DNA from: Cyanobium sp. ATX 6A2
GTDB lineage: Bacteria > Cyanobacteriota > Cyanobacteriia > PCC-6307 > Cyanobiaceae
Reading direction: 5' to 3'
DNA: 51,942 nt
Assembly (NCBI RefSeq): GCF_024346355.1
Contig: NZ_JAGQCU010000020.1
Coordinates: 1-51,942 of the forward strand
Positions 27,845 to 35,534 of the stretch are shown here, piece after piece (position 1 is the first letter of the stretch; every line of letters begins with the position of its first letter). Made by a program: the position numbers and the translations under genes. Under the pieces are notes generated by a model that made no database searches, was not told the DNA's origin, and was given only the letters and a program-made list of their open reading frames with translations.

Positions 27845-29424
27845 TGGCTTGCAGGGACATGGAGGGTGTCACTGCTGCCATCACCAGCGGGGTTCACCAC
27901 ACCCGGCATGGCGGCCAGATCCAGCTGGTGCCGCAGTTCGGCATCGGTGACGATTCCGCGCTCATGCAGCTGCAGCCACTCGCCGATCGACGGCAGCGGC
28001 CGCGGCGGTGGTGTCAGCGGCGAGACGGTGAGCGACACCCCCGATTCGGGGTTGTGCTTCTCGCCGGTGAGCGCGCACCAGTGCTCAAGCAGCAGGGAGA
28101 ACACCGAGGTCTTGCGGGCCGCAAGCGACTGCAGCAGCGCAAAGGCCTGGCCGGCCGTGAGGCTCACCTCTGATTCGCTGCGGCCCGGGCCGCGGTTCTC
28201 GGTCGGCACCAGCGCATCGCGGCGCATGGTGTCCTCCAGGTGCAGCAGGTGGGCGCGGTGCTCAGCGAGGCTGCGGGCGCGGATCTCCTTCCAGTTGAAG
28301 TCCGCCCCATCCGGCAGATCGAGGAAGGAGTTGGTGGAGAGCACCAGCTGCTCGGGCTGACGCGCTTCTCCCTCCTCGGACGGCACCGTGCCGTAGCGGT
28401 CCACCACGCCGGTGCGCACCCCCACCGGCAGGGCGCAACGGCTGAGCAGGTCCTCGTACTCGGTCTTGAGCCGGAAGTGAGTCAGGTACTGGTGCGCCAG
28501 CCCCAGGTGCGGCAGGTCGCCCTCACCGAACTGGGCGCCATCAGTGGCGTACCAGACCGCCGGCAGACGGCTGTGGCCCTGAAGCTCCTGGGGTTTGCCC
28601 GCCGGCCGGGCCTGATAGCCGCTCGGGTGAGCCGTGGAGCGCTCGGCCGCGACCGTGCGAACCGTGAAGCCCTCGGTGGTGAGCAGGAAGCGGGTGTAGA
28701 GCCAGTCCTCGATCCGCGGGGCCTCCAGCAGCTGCCCGTCGGGACCAACCATCAGCACCGGCGTGGCGCCGTACTGCAGGGGCCGGACCGGACGCCGCTC
28801 ATCGCGGCGGATCCAGAACTCCAGCAGTGCCCGGCTGTCAGTGGCCAGGCGCCAGTGGAGCAGATCAGCGCGGGGCACCAGCAGCAGCCGGGGCAGGGAG
28901 GCCCGATCGCCCCGGGCGATCGCTTCCAGCCGGTGTCCTTCTGACTCGTGGCTGGTGACAGGCGGCAGCACCAGCACCAGACAGCCGCCATCACGCAGCA
29001 CCAGCAGGTCAGCGATGAACAGGAACACCGCCAGGTCGGTGCCCATCCCGTCCACATCACCGATCACCCGCTTGAGCGAAGCCGGCAGCGCCCGCCAGTG
29101 CAGGAAGCTGAGCATCCCGGCGTAGGTGCGCAGGGCATCACGGAAGAAGCCGGTGGGCTGGGCGTGCTGGATCCGGGAGGCGTAGACCGGATCGGGCTCC
29201 TTGATCCCCTGCGGCAGGTAGGGCTTGCGCCGGCAGGCCCCATCCGGCGCGCGGAGCAGGTTCCAGGCATCGAGCACCAGCTGCAGCCGGTCGCTGATCG
29301 CGGTCAGGGTCGGGTGGACACGGGCCCAGGGGGCATCCTCGGCCGCATTGGTGAGCCTGGTGGCCTCCTCTTCAGCAGAGAGCTTGCGGAAGCGGTTGCG
29401 CTTCTGGTGGCTGCGGGTGGGCAA
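27841..29424 (-). CDS. phage portal-like protein (DUF4055 type)
   Basis: The 527-residue protein has the DUF4055 hallmarks: a KPYLPQGIKEPDPVYASRIQ segment near residue 67, then DALRTYAGMLS, and a C-terminal segment with SLTAGQAFALLQSLAARKTS and LLLEHWCALTG. DUF4055 proteins sit next to large terminases and are taken as portal proteins, which form the dodecameric ring through which DNA enters the head. The gene heads the right-to-left run portal, connector, LysM, scaffold. It is separated from the terminase block by the + strand ATPase cassette. Confidence 0.8.
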   Translation of the reverse strand: MPTRSHQKRNRFRKLSAEEEATRLTNAAEDAPWARVHPTLTAISDRLQLVLDAWNLLRAPDGACRRKPYLPQGIKEPDPVYASRIQHAQPTGFFRDALRTYAGMLSFLHWRALPASLKRVIGDVDGMGTDLAVFLFIADLLVLRDGGCLVLVLPPVTSHESEGHRLEAIARGDRASLPRLLLVPRADLLHWRLATDSRALLEFWIRRDERRPVRPLQYGATPVLMVGPDGQLLEAPRIEDWLYTRFLLTTEGFTVRTVAAERSTAHPSGYQARPAGKPQELQGHSRLPAVWYATDGAQFGEGDLPHLGLAHQYLTHFRLKTEYEDLLSRCALPVGVRTGVVDRYGTVPSEEGEARQPEQLVLSTNSFLDLPDGADFNWKEIRARSLAEHRAHLLHLEDTMRRDALVPTENRGPGRSESEVSLTAGQAFALLQSLAARKTSVFSLLLEHWCALTGEKHNPESGVSLTVSPLTPPPRPLPSIGEWLQLHERGIVTDAELRHQLDLAAMPGVVNPAGDGSSDTLHVPASQ

Positions 29425-29788
29425 GGGAGCAGCGCGGGGGGCTGCTGGCTATTGCCACTGAGGTTTGGCTGCCCCCCCCCCTCAAGCACGGGGGGTGTGG
29501 GACGTCGCGCAGATCCAATGGGCTCGCAGGGGGATCGATGACTGTCCGATGTGCGGGGATACCCGAGGGGGACTGTCAGTTGTTACGCAGAGAACGTGAC
29601 AGATCAAGCGATCGATGGGCCTTTGCGAAGATCTGAGAGGTCCAGCCCTGCGTCCAACTCATGAGGCATGTTGTCTGCGCCCTCGTCAAGAGCGTGAACC
29701 TCGAGGGCGTGAAGACAGAGGGACGTGCAACTGGTGGCAGAGCCGACAGGATCGGCAGCGGCGAAGGATCTGTAGCGAGACGAACTGA
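29425..29788. other. intergenic region upstream of portal gene
   Basis: No gene is supported. A C-run and G-run (about 29469-29498) can form a stem around CTCAAGCAC without a following T-run. The GC content falls in this stretch and stays low up to about 32490, marking the left edge of the ATPase cassette. Confidence 0.4.
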
Positions 29789-29842
29789 TTTCTGCAGATC
29801 TACCCAAGAAACTGGAACTCGGAAGAACCCATCGAAGATGCC

Positions 29843-29962
29843 TTGGCGCAACAAGTCTCTGCCGATTTTGTTCTGCTGGCCGAGCGCTCTTATGCTGCCA
29901 TGGGCACCGAGACAGCAGCTTTAGAGGGATCGACCCAAAGTTTGCTAGCGAGATTAAGATGA
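29843..29962 (+). CDS. possible short leader ORF, 39 aa
   Basis: The frame is open from 29789; the first usable start is TTG 29843, or ATG 29900 for a 20-codon form. It reads AQQVSADFVLLAERSYAAMG and ends TQSLLARLR. The stop overlaps the ATG of the next gene as ATGA, which suggests coupling. Upstream, neighbouring frames also show protein-like text (ELISADLPKKLEL), so this may be the tail of a frameshifted gene. Evidence is limited. Confidence 0.3.
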   Translation: MAQQVSADFVLLAERSYAAMGTETAALEGSTQSLLARLR

Positions 29963-30360
29963 TCGAACTTGCCGAACTCCATCAGGTCGTCAGTAATCGC
30001 CGCCAAGAACTGACAATGCAGTGGGATCTTCCCCGCCACCTGGGCCAGTTTTCCGATGCCCTTGTCACTCGTCCTCCTAGAAAGACAGTTAGCGCATTTG
30101 CTCTTCCGTACTCCCGGAGTGGCGCCAGGCCAGACTGGGCAAAGATTGTTGCATTTGGGCGATTTCGAATTCCTTTTTCGGTTATTGAAGAATTAGCCAA
30201 GTTGTTGGCTCCTCAGGTTGTTCAAACCGGTGTGGTGCCTGTTATTCTCCCAATTGAAGTCCAAGAGCTTCGGTCGATGACTTGGAGAACACCGATTATC
30301 AAGTCTCTCAGAAAATATGGCGTTGCACTCTTTGAAGGAGGTCTAACTAATGAGCGTTGA
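29959..30360 (+). CDS. unknown 133-aa protein of the ATPase/HEPN cassette
   Basis: The gene starts at ATG 29959 and overlaps the next gene by 11 bases. Base composition is low in GC, like the rest of the cassette. The C-terminal segment (TPIIKSLRKYGVALFEGG) resembles the ending of minimal nucleotidyltransferases, and the 11-base overlap with a HEPN-like gene copies the MNT/HEPN arrangement. However, the GSx10DxD catalytic motif is absent, so I do not call it a nucleotidyltransferase. It could be a catalytically dead relative or an unrelated partner. Confidence 0.55.
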   Translation: MIELAELHQVVSNRRQELTMQWDLPRHLGQFSDALVTRPPRKTVSAFALPYSRSGARPDWAKIVAFGRFRIPFSVIEELAKLLAPQVVQTGVVPVILPIEVQELRSMTWRTPIIKSLRKYGVALFEGGLTNER

Positions 30361-30745
30361 TGATGCCTATGTAGAGGTGGCTGAAAGGGCCCTATTGGCC
30401 GCTCAAGGGGCTCAGTCCAACTCAGTACACGAAAAAGCCGCCTTCATGGGGTATCACGCGTTTGAGTCAATTGGTGGGGCTTATTGCAGGAACCGTGGCA
30501 CGAGGTATCCCAAAAGCCATCCAGGAAAGGTCCGCGAGTTCGTGAATAAATCATCGAGAGAGCGCTTTGCCCTACAAGCTGCTGAGTTGGCAATAGCATA
30601 TGGCTCACTGAGAAATTCTGTGCTTTATCCAGCGGAAGTGAATGGGCACGTTTCGAGACCCAAAGATGCCATTTCTCCAGTACAAGCGGTTCGCTTAATT
30701 GGAAGAACAAGAACGCTAGTGGAAAAGGTTAAAAAAGTACTGTGA
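30350..30745 (+). CDS. HEPN-like protein of the ATPase cassette
   Basis: The 131-residue helical protein has AFMGYHAFESIGGAYCRNRG in the middle, SHPGKVREFVN, and then AAELAIAYGSLRNSVLYP. The helix order and the closing R-N-S-V-L-Y-P resemble the HEPN fold, with R followed four residues later by Y where HEPN RNases normally have H. The match is therefore structural rather than catalytic. It overlaps the preceding gene by 11 bases and is followed by an operator-like region and the ATPase gene. Confidence 0.5.
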   Translation: MSVDDAYVEVAERALLAAQGAQSNSVHEKAAFMGYHAFESIGGAYCRNRGTRYPKSHPGKVREFVNKSSRERFALQAAELAIAYGSLRNSVLYPAEVNGHVSRPKDAISPVQAVRLIGRTRTLVEKVKKVL

Positions 30746-30787
30746 TCAGGCATCCCACTAACAACGCTTTTGTGATCGGTACACTTT

Positions 30788-30841
30788 CGTGCGCGTGGCT
30801 CAACGTGCGCGTAAGCTTGTTACGGGTGCATGCACCCGTAA
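30788..30841 (+). promoter_or_regulatory. direct repeats and 22-bp perfect palindrome before ATPase gene
   Basis: CGTGCGCGT occurs twice (30788-30796 and 30804-30812, 16 bases apart). Just after it lies a perfect 22-bp palindrome at 30820-30841, each half being TTACGGGTGCA or its reverse complement. The ATPase start is 42 bases further on. It looks like an operator or a transcript hairpin. Confidence 0.6.
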
Positions 30842-30882
30842 GATAGTGAGAGATCCTGTTCCCCTCCTATTGGAGCTTAGCC

Positions 30883-32391
30883 TTGTTCCAAAGCGAAATT
30901 CGACCGAGCCAGGTAAATGACCTATTCGAGAAGGTTCGCAATCACAATTACGGTAAATATTTGCTAAAGATGATTATTGCCAAGGCAAGAGGAATTGAAA
31001 ACCGAACAATCGATTTCGAGTTTCCTGTCACTGCAATTGTTGGGCCCAATGGAGGTGGCAAGACCACGATTATAGGGGCAGCTGCTATTCTCTACAAAAG
31101 TGTGACTCCGGCCCTCTTTTTCGCAAAAAGTGGGAAGTATGACGCCAGCATGCTTAACTGGAAGATTGAGTATGAAGCCATAGATCAAGAAGCTCGCACG
31201 AACGATACCGTCCGACGGACTGCTAAGTATCACAATCTCAAATGGGCAAGAAATACATTGGATCGGGAGGTGCTGGTTTTTGGTGTATCGAGAACCGTTC
31301 CAGCTGCAGAAAGAAAAGAGCTGAGGCGTTGTGTATCGAATAAGTTTGAAGTTCCCGATGATCGCATTGATAATTTATCAGAGTCAGTGGCGCGATCAGT
31401 GGCAGCAGTACTCGATAAGGACGTAAGTGGCTACAGACACATTCGAGTGGATGACCGAGGTAATGTAACGCTGCTCAGCGGTATCAACGATACCGGTGAA
31501 TCCTTTTCTGAATTCCATTTTGGCGCTGGAGAGTCGAGCGTAATTCGGATGGTACTAGAGTTAGAAGCGGCGGGCAATAATGCTCTCGTGTTGATCGAGG
31601 AGATCGAAAATGGGCTGCATCCCGTTGCAACTATTCGTATGGTCGAATACTTGATCGAACTTGCTGAGCGCAAAAGACTACAAGCTATATTTACTACACA
31701 TTCGAATGACGCACTCCTCCCTTTGCCGAATAATGCAATCTGGGCATCTGTAAAGGGCGAGCTCTATAAAGGAAAGCTTGACATCCGCTCCCTACGAGCG
31801 ATCAGCGGTCAAATAAGCTCCAGGCTAGTAGCCTTTGTTGAAGATGACTTTGCAGCACTATGGGTCCAACACATTTTTTCGGCGATACCAGATGTTGCCT
31901 TGGACTCGATTTCAATTCATCCCATGAAAGGTGACGGAACCGCGCTTAAGGTACATAATCACCACAGAATCGACCCAAGCGCGCAGCAGGCATCTGTTTG
32001 CGTAATTGATGGTGATTCCAGACAACAAGACTCTGCAGCGGATTTCGTGCTTCGATTGCCAGGTCAATGTCCTGAGTCCTCAGTTTTTGATAATGTATAC
32101 GAGAATATCAAAAACGTTTCAGGGGTACTTGCCGTGTCTCTTCTGAAACCATATGAGTTTGAGTCGCGTCTGCAACAAGACATGGAGAGCGTGCGAAACA
32201 CAAACCGCGACCCACATCTACTCTTTGCACAGTTGGGAAAGAAAATTGGCTTTGTTGCTGAGGCAAGAGTCAAAGAGGCATTTCTTTCTGTTTGGGTCAG
32301 CCTTAATGAACCCTATATTAATTACTTCTCTGAAGCCCTTGGGGAGCTTATTCCTAAAGAGACTGACACTGTTAATATGGGACAAGGCTGA
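30883..32391 (+). CDS. AAA ATPase with TOPRIM-like C-terminus (OLD/AAA_21 type)
   Basis: TTG 30883 is chosen because GGAG lies seven bases before it and residues before the next ATG (30970) belong to the conserved start (SQVNDLFEKVRNHNYGKYLL). The 502-residue protein has Walker A GPNGGGKTT at residue 54, an ABC-like signature FGAGESSVIRM near 214, Walker B ALVLIEEIENGLHP near 234 and a switch His in FTTHSND near 268. The C-terminal part has FVEDDFAALW near 316 and VCVIDGDSR near 371, matching TOPRIM acidic motifs, as in OLD-family nucleases. Such proteins are common effectors of phage defence. Only the HEPN-like gene and its partner lie upstream. Confidence 0.8.
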   Translation: MFQSEIRPSQVNDLFEKVRNHNYGKYLLKMIIAKARGIENRTIDFEFPVTAIVGPNGGGKTTIIGAAAILYKSVTPALFFAKSGKYDASMLNWKIEYEAIDQEARTNDTVRRTAKYHNLKWARNTLDREVLVFGVSRTVPAAERKELRRCVSNKFEVPDDRIDNLSESVARSVAAVLDKDVSGYRHIRVDDRGNVTLLSGINDTGESFSEFHFGAGESSVIRMVLELEAAGNNALVLIEEIENGLHPVATIRMVEYLIELAERKRLQAIFTTHSNDALLPLPNNAIWASVKGELYKGKLDIRSLRAISGQISSRLVAFVEDDFAALWVQHIFSAIPDVALDSISIHPMKGDGTALKVHNHHRIDPSAQQASVCVIDGDSRQQDSAADFVLRLPGQCPESSVFDNVYENIKNVSGVLAVSLLKPYEFESRLQQDMESVRNTNRDPHLLFAQLGKKIGFVAEARVKEAFLSVWVSLNEPYINYFSEALGELIPKETDTVNMGQG

Positions 32392-32487
32392 TATCAGGTT
32401 CTAATGGCAGATGCTAATGATTCATGAGCGCTACACAAGAATACTTCCGCCGCTGATCTTGGCATTCAGGCTATCTCTGGAACAAAC

Positions 32488-33045
32488 CTAAGTTTCTGGC
32501 GGCAACGCCACAACTGTGATCGAACAAGCTTCCTGAATCTCCTGCCAGCGTTGAGGCGTGATGCCAAGCCGTTGGGGCAGCTGGCCAGGCGGTAGGCCTT
32601 GGCGCAGCAGCTTCTGCCCGCTGGCGTACTGATCCCTCCATGTGGGGGGCACCTTGATCGCAAAGCCCGAATCACGCAGGTAGTGGATCACTTCTCCATT
32701 GGCATAGGTGCGGGCATAGGGCCGGAACGGCCGGCCGCCTGAGGGATTGAACCGCTCTGCTGCCTTGAGCAGCCCGATGATCGCCACCTGGCGCAGATCC
32801 TCAATGGGATGGATGGTGCGGCGGGCGAAGTTGCCGGCGATCGCATCGGCCAGGTCCAGGTGCTGCAGCGCCAGGGCGTGAGCGGCAGCACGGGGATGGG
32901 GCCTGCGACGACGCCGGCGGCCGGCACCCGATGGGGTGGCCGGTGCCGCCGGCAGATGCCCAGTCGTGGACTGCTCTGGTGCCGTCGCATCCGGTGAGTC
33001 CTCCAACGGCGACGGAGTGTGAAAGAGCGAGAGCTGCTGGCCCAT
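32488..33045 (-). CDS. element-encoded sigma-70 family factor
   Basis: The start ATG shares a base with the large terminase stop (TGATG). The 185-residue protein has a Ser/Pro- and Arg-rich start (GRRRRRRPHPRAAAHALA), then sigma region 2 near residues 70-145: NFARRTIHPIEDLRQVAIIG, LLKAAERFNPSGGRPFRPYA and GEVIHYLRDSGFAIKVPPTW. This resembles group 3 (SigB/SigF-like) factors, with HEDLRQ-like core-binding residues and the YxRDxG segment. Region 3 may follow (LPQRLGITPQRWQEI), and region 4 is missing or very short. It may redirect host RNA polymerase to promoters of the element. Confidence 0.75.
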   Translation of the reverse strand: MGQQLSLFHTPSPLEDSPDATAPEQSTTGHLPAAPATPSGAGRRRRRRPHPRAAAHALALQHLDLADAIAGNFARRTIHPIEDLRQVAIIGLLKAAERFNPSGGRPFRPYARTYANGEVIHYLRDSGFAIKVPPTWRDQYASGQKLLRQGLPPGQLPQRLGITPQRWQEIQEACSITVVALPPET

Positions 33046-34643
33046 CAGCGCGACAGCAGCAGCGGCACCGGCGCGTCCTTGACGCCCAGGCCCTTCCAGT
33101 AGCGCTCCTCCAGCCACAGCGCCCCGTGGCAGAAGGCGTCGGTGAGGTCCTTGCTGCCCTTGGGGAACCGCGGCAGCTCCTCGCTGAGCGGCTCGGCGCG
33201 GTGGTGGAAGCCCACCTGTCCTGCCTCCAGCAGCGGGGCGACCGCATGGGCGCGCAGCTCCTTGCTCCCGCGGGCCGGCACCGGCAGCAGGCCCCGGATC
33301 TTGCGCTTGAGCGTCTGGACCACGGCCGGGCCGTTGGCCGCGTCCTCCACCAGCACCGCATGGGGCCGCAGACCCTGCTGCTGCAGCGCCGCGCTGGCGG
33401 CCAGCAGGAAGTGGATGGTGCCGGGCAGTCCCAGCCGTTTGCGCACCGCCCACAGCACCTCGATCTCCAGCTTCTGCACCTGGCCCGGGTCCGGTGCCAG
33501 CAGCCCCATCAGCACGAAGCCGCAGTAGCAGCTGTCGTCCTCGTCCTTGAAGGTCAGATCGCAGGCCAGCACCAATGGCGCAAAGCGGCGCTTCTGCTTG
33601 CGGGGGAAAGCTCCCCGCAGCCAGGCGCGCTGGAAGATCCCCCCGGTGGCCGGAGCAGGCCGCTGCTGGTAGAGCGCCGACCACCAGAAGGCCCCGGTGC
33701 GGGCCCGGATCTTGAGCAGCTCCTGCAGCGGGAAGCGCTCCGGACACAGCGCCTCGCCTGGCTGCCGCCAGTCCGGCTCCACGGTGACCGTGGGTGGGTA
33801 GGTGGGCCGGTCGGCCGGATGCTCGGCGATGGCCGGCAAGTCGAGCACATGCCAGTGCTGCGGCGCCTCCTCCAGCTCCTGAGCCAGCAGCCAGCCGACC
33901 ATGTCCTCCTCGTCCCAGCGGGTGAGCACGATCACCTGGGCCGAGAGGTTGCGCTGCAGTGCCCCCTCGCCGGCATCGACGTAGGAGGGCTCAGCCCGGA
34001 GGAACCAGACGGACTTGAGCCACTCGACAATCCGCGAACGGACGCTGGGAGAGCCAGCGTCGTGGGGACCCTTGTAGGGGTCATCAATGATCCCGAGGCT
34101 GTAGCCCTTGCCGTTGAAGGGGCCGTCGACACCGGCGGCGATGCAGCCGCCGCGCATAGGGGTGAGCCAGTTGCCCACCGCCGCTGAGTCCTTGGAGAGC
34201 GGGTTCCCGGTGGCGCGGTAGAAGTGCCGCGCCTCACGGGAGTGGGCATAGGCCAGTTCACCGCTGTAGCTGGCTATCGCCGAGAAGAGCTGCGGGTGGC
34301 GGTAGACGAAGTAGGCGAGGAACAGCTTGCTGATCAGCAGGGATTTGCCGAGCCGCGGCGGGCAGGTGACGATCAGGCGCGAGAGCTCGCCATCGGCGAT
34401 CTGCTGCAGCAGCGCGATCAGCACCAGCGCCCAGCGGTGGAAGCCGTAGGCGGGGAAGGCCCCGGCGATGAACTCCCGCAGGCTCAGGGGCGCCGCGCTG
34501 TCGGCAGCCAGCGATGGGTCGCGGAAGCCGAGCACGCCGCAGTCGTGCCAGGGGTCGCCATGGGCCGGAGAGCCCAGCACGCCACCAGCAAGGCCAGGCG
34601 CCAGTCGCGGGGCAAGAATCGCTGGAGCAGGGAGGGCCAGCAT
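33045..34643 (-). CDS. terL: large terminase subunit
   Basis: The 532-residue protein has Walker A TCPPRLGKS at 93-101, Walker B LGIIDDPYKG with D187-D188, and a C-terminal nuclease part with CDLTFKDEDD at 361-370, VEDAANG and DLTDAFCHG, the three acidic sites of the RNase H-like terminase nuclease. FWWSALYQQRP is the usual linker between the two domains. It cuts and pumps phage DNA into heads through the portal. The start shares a base with the small subunit stop, and the stop shares a base with the sigma factor start, so the three are coupled. Confidence 0.9.
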   Translation of the reverse strand: MLALPAPAILAPRLAPGLAGGVLGSPAHGDPWHDCGVLGFRDPSLAADSAAPLSLREFIAGAFPAYGFHRWALVLIALLQQIADGELSRLIVTCPPRLGKSLLISKLFLAYFVYRHPQLFSAIASYSGELAYAHSREARHFYRATGNPLSKDSAAVGNWLTPMRGGCIAAGVDGPFNGKGYSLGIIDDPYKGPHDAGSPSVRSRIVEWLKSVWFLRAEPSYVDAGEGALQRNLSAQVIVLTRWDEEDMVGWLLAQELEEAPQHWHVLDLPAIAEHPADRPTYPPTVTVEPDWRQPGEALCPERFPLQELLKIRARTGAFWWSALYQQRPAPATGGIFQRAWLRGAFPRKQKRRFAPLVLACDLTFKDEDDSCYCGFVLMGLLAPDPGQVQKLEIEVLWAVRKRLGLPGTIHFLLAASAALQQQGLRPHAVLVEDAANGPAVVQTLKRKIRGLLPVPARGSKELRAHAVAPLLEAGQVGFHHRAEPLSEELPRFPKGSKDLTDAFCHGALWLEERYWKGLGVKDAPVPLLLSR

Positions 34644-35194
34644 CAGGTCCCCGTCGGCGGCTTGACCGGAGCGCGGAGCATCCCGGTGATCTCGGCCAGC
34701 ACGCGGTGAGCACCGACGGCAGCGGAGAACTGTTCAGCGTCCGCAGCACGCCGCGCCACGTCCTGCAGCGAGAAGATCGCCTCGGCCTGGTGAACCAGCC
34801 GGTCCTCAACAAGCTCCTCGACCATGCGCGCACGGGCGACGCGCAGGTACTTCTTGAGGGTGCAGTAGGAGGTCATGCCCCAGAGCAGGGCCGCTTGGTC
34901 GCGGATGTCGCTGCTGGGGAGGCGCTGGGCGAGCCAGAACTGGAGCTGAGCGATGCGCTGCTCCACTTCCGCCCGGGTGGGCCGCTTGGAGGAGGCCTGG
35001 CCCGGGAAACGGTGACCCGCGCCTTCGGCAGCGGGGTTGCGTTTGCGGCGGCCCTTGGGGCGTTCCTCGGGGGCCGGCTCAGGCCAGCAGGGATTGCCGT
35101 CGGCGTCCTCGAGGGGAGCCGAATCGCGCAGCAGCTCCACGGCGGGATCGTCGGGCGTGATCTCGCCGAGGGCGAACATCAGCGCCACACGCAC
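34643..35194 (-). CDS. small terminase subunit-like protein
   Basis: The 183-residue protein begins at a GTG; an ATG follows five codons later. Residues 1-65 are poorly ordered and basic (PKGRRKRNPAAEGAGHRFPG). Residues 70-115 (RPTRAEVEQRIAQLQFWLAQ, then LLWGMTSYCTLKKYLRVARA) resemble the HTH of small terminases, which bind the packaging site. The end is helical. Direct coupling to terL by TGATG supports the call. Confidence 0.65.
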   Translation of the reverse strand: MRVALMFALGEITPDDPAVELLRDSAPLEDADGNPCWPEPAPEERPKGRRKRNPAAEGAGHRFPGQASSKRPTRAEVEQRIAQLQFWLAQRLPSSDIRDQAALLWGMTSYCTLKKYLRVARARMVEELVEDRLVHQAEAIFSLQDVARRAADAEQFSAAVGAHRVLAEITGMLRAPVKPPTGT

Positions 35195-35534
35195 CTGGTG
35201 GCGAGGATCAGCCGTGGTGGGTTCGGGAGCCGTAGCCGCTATGCAGTAGCGAGCCCAAGCCTACAGAGAAAGAAAGAGGGGGAGCTCAGCAGCGCGGGCC
35301 GGCCTGCGAGTCGGGCAGCGTGTCACCCGGCGCAAGGGCTGCGCGAGTTCGGCCTGCGGCCTCACCCTTGCGCTCGGGCGATTGGATCGCCTCGCCGCCA
35401 CCCGGCTGGGGCGGCTGGGTCATGGCCGCACGGGGCCTGCCGCTGCGCGGGGGCTCGGCGCCCGCAGGCCACTGCTGTCAGTACCAGGCCCTAAGCCGTG
35501 TCACTGCTAGGATAGTGTTCGCTAGGTTTCAGGT
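35195..35534. promoter_or_regulatory. divergent region between terminase operon and SLOG gene
   Basis: No gene is supported. The region holds the third GC hairpin repeat (35330-35373). Near the SLOG start it contains TAGGATAGTGTTCGCTAGG (35508-35526), a promoter-like or operator-like element 9 bases before the ATG. Confidence 0.45.
35330..35373. repeat. GC-rich hairpin repeat, copy 3
   Basis: GCGCAAGGG (35330-35338) pairs with CCCTTGCGC (35365-35373). The stem core CAAGGG/CCCTTG matches copies 1 and 2, but the loop is different. Confidence 0.5.

Noticed and set aside
29959-30360. Minimal nucleotidyltransferase
   Set aside because: Only the C-terminal ending is similar; the GSx10DxD catalytic motif is absent.
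32931-34187. 418-codon + strand ORF opposite the large terminase
   Set aside because: The - strand shows clear terminase motifs; the + strand reading is a GC-rich artefact.
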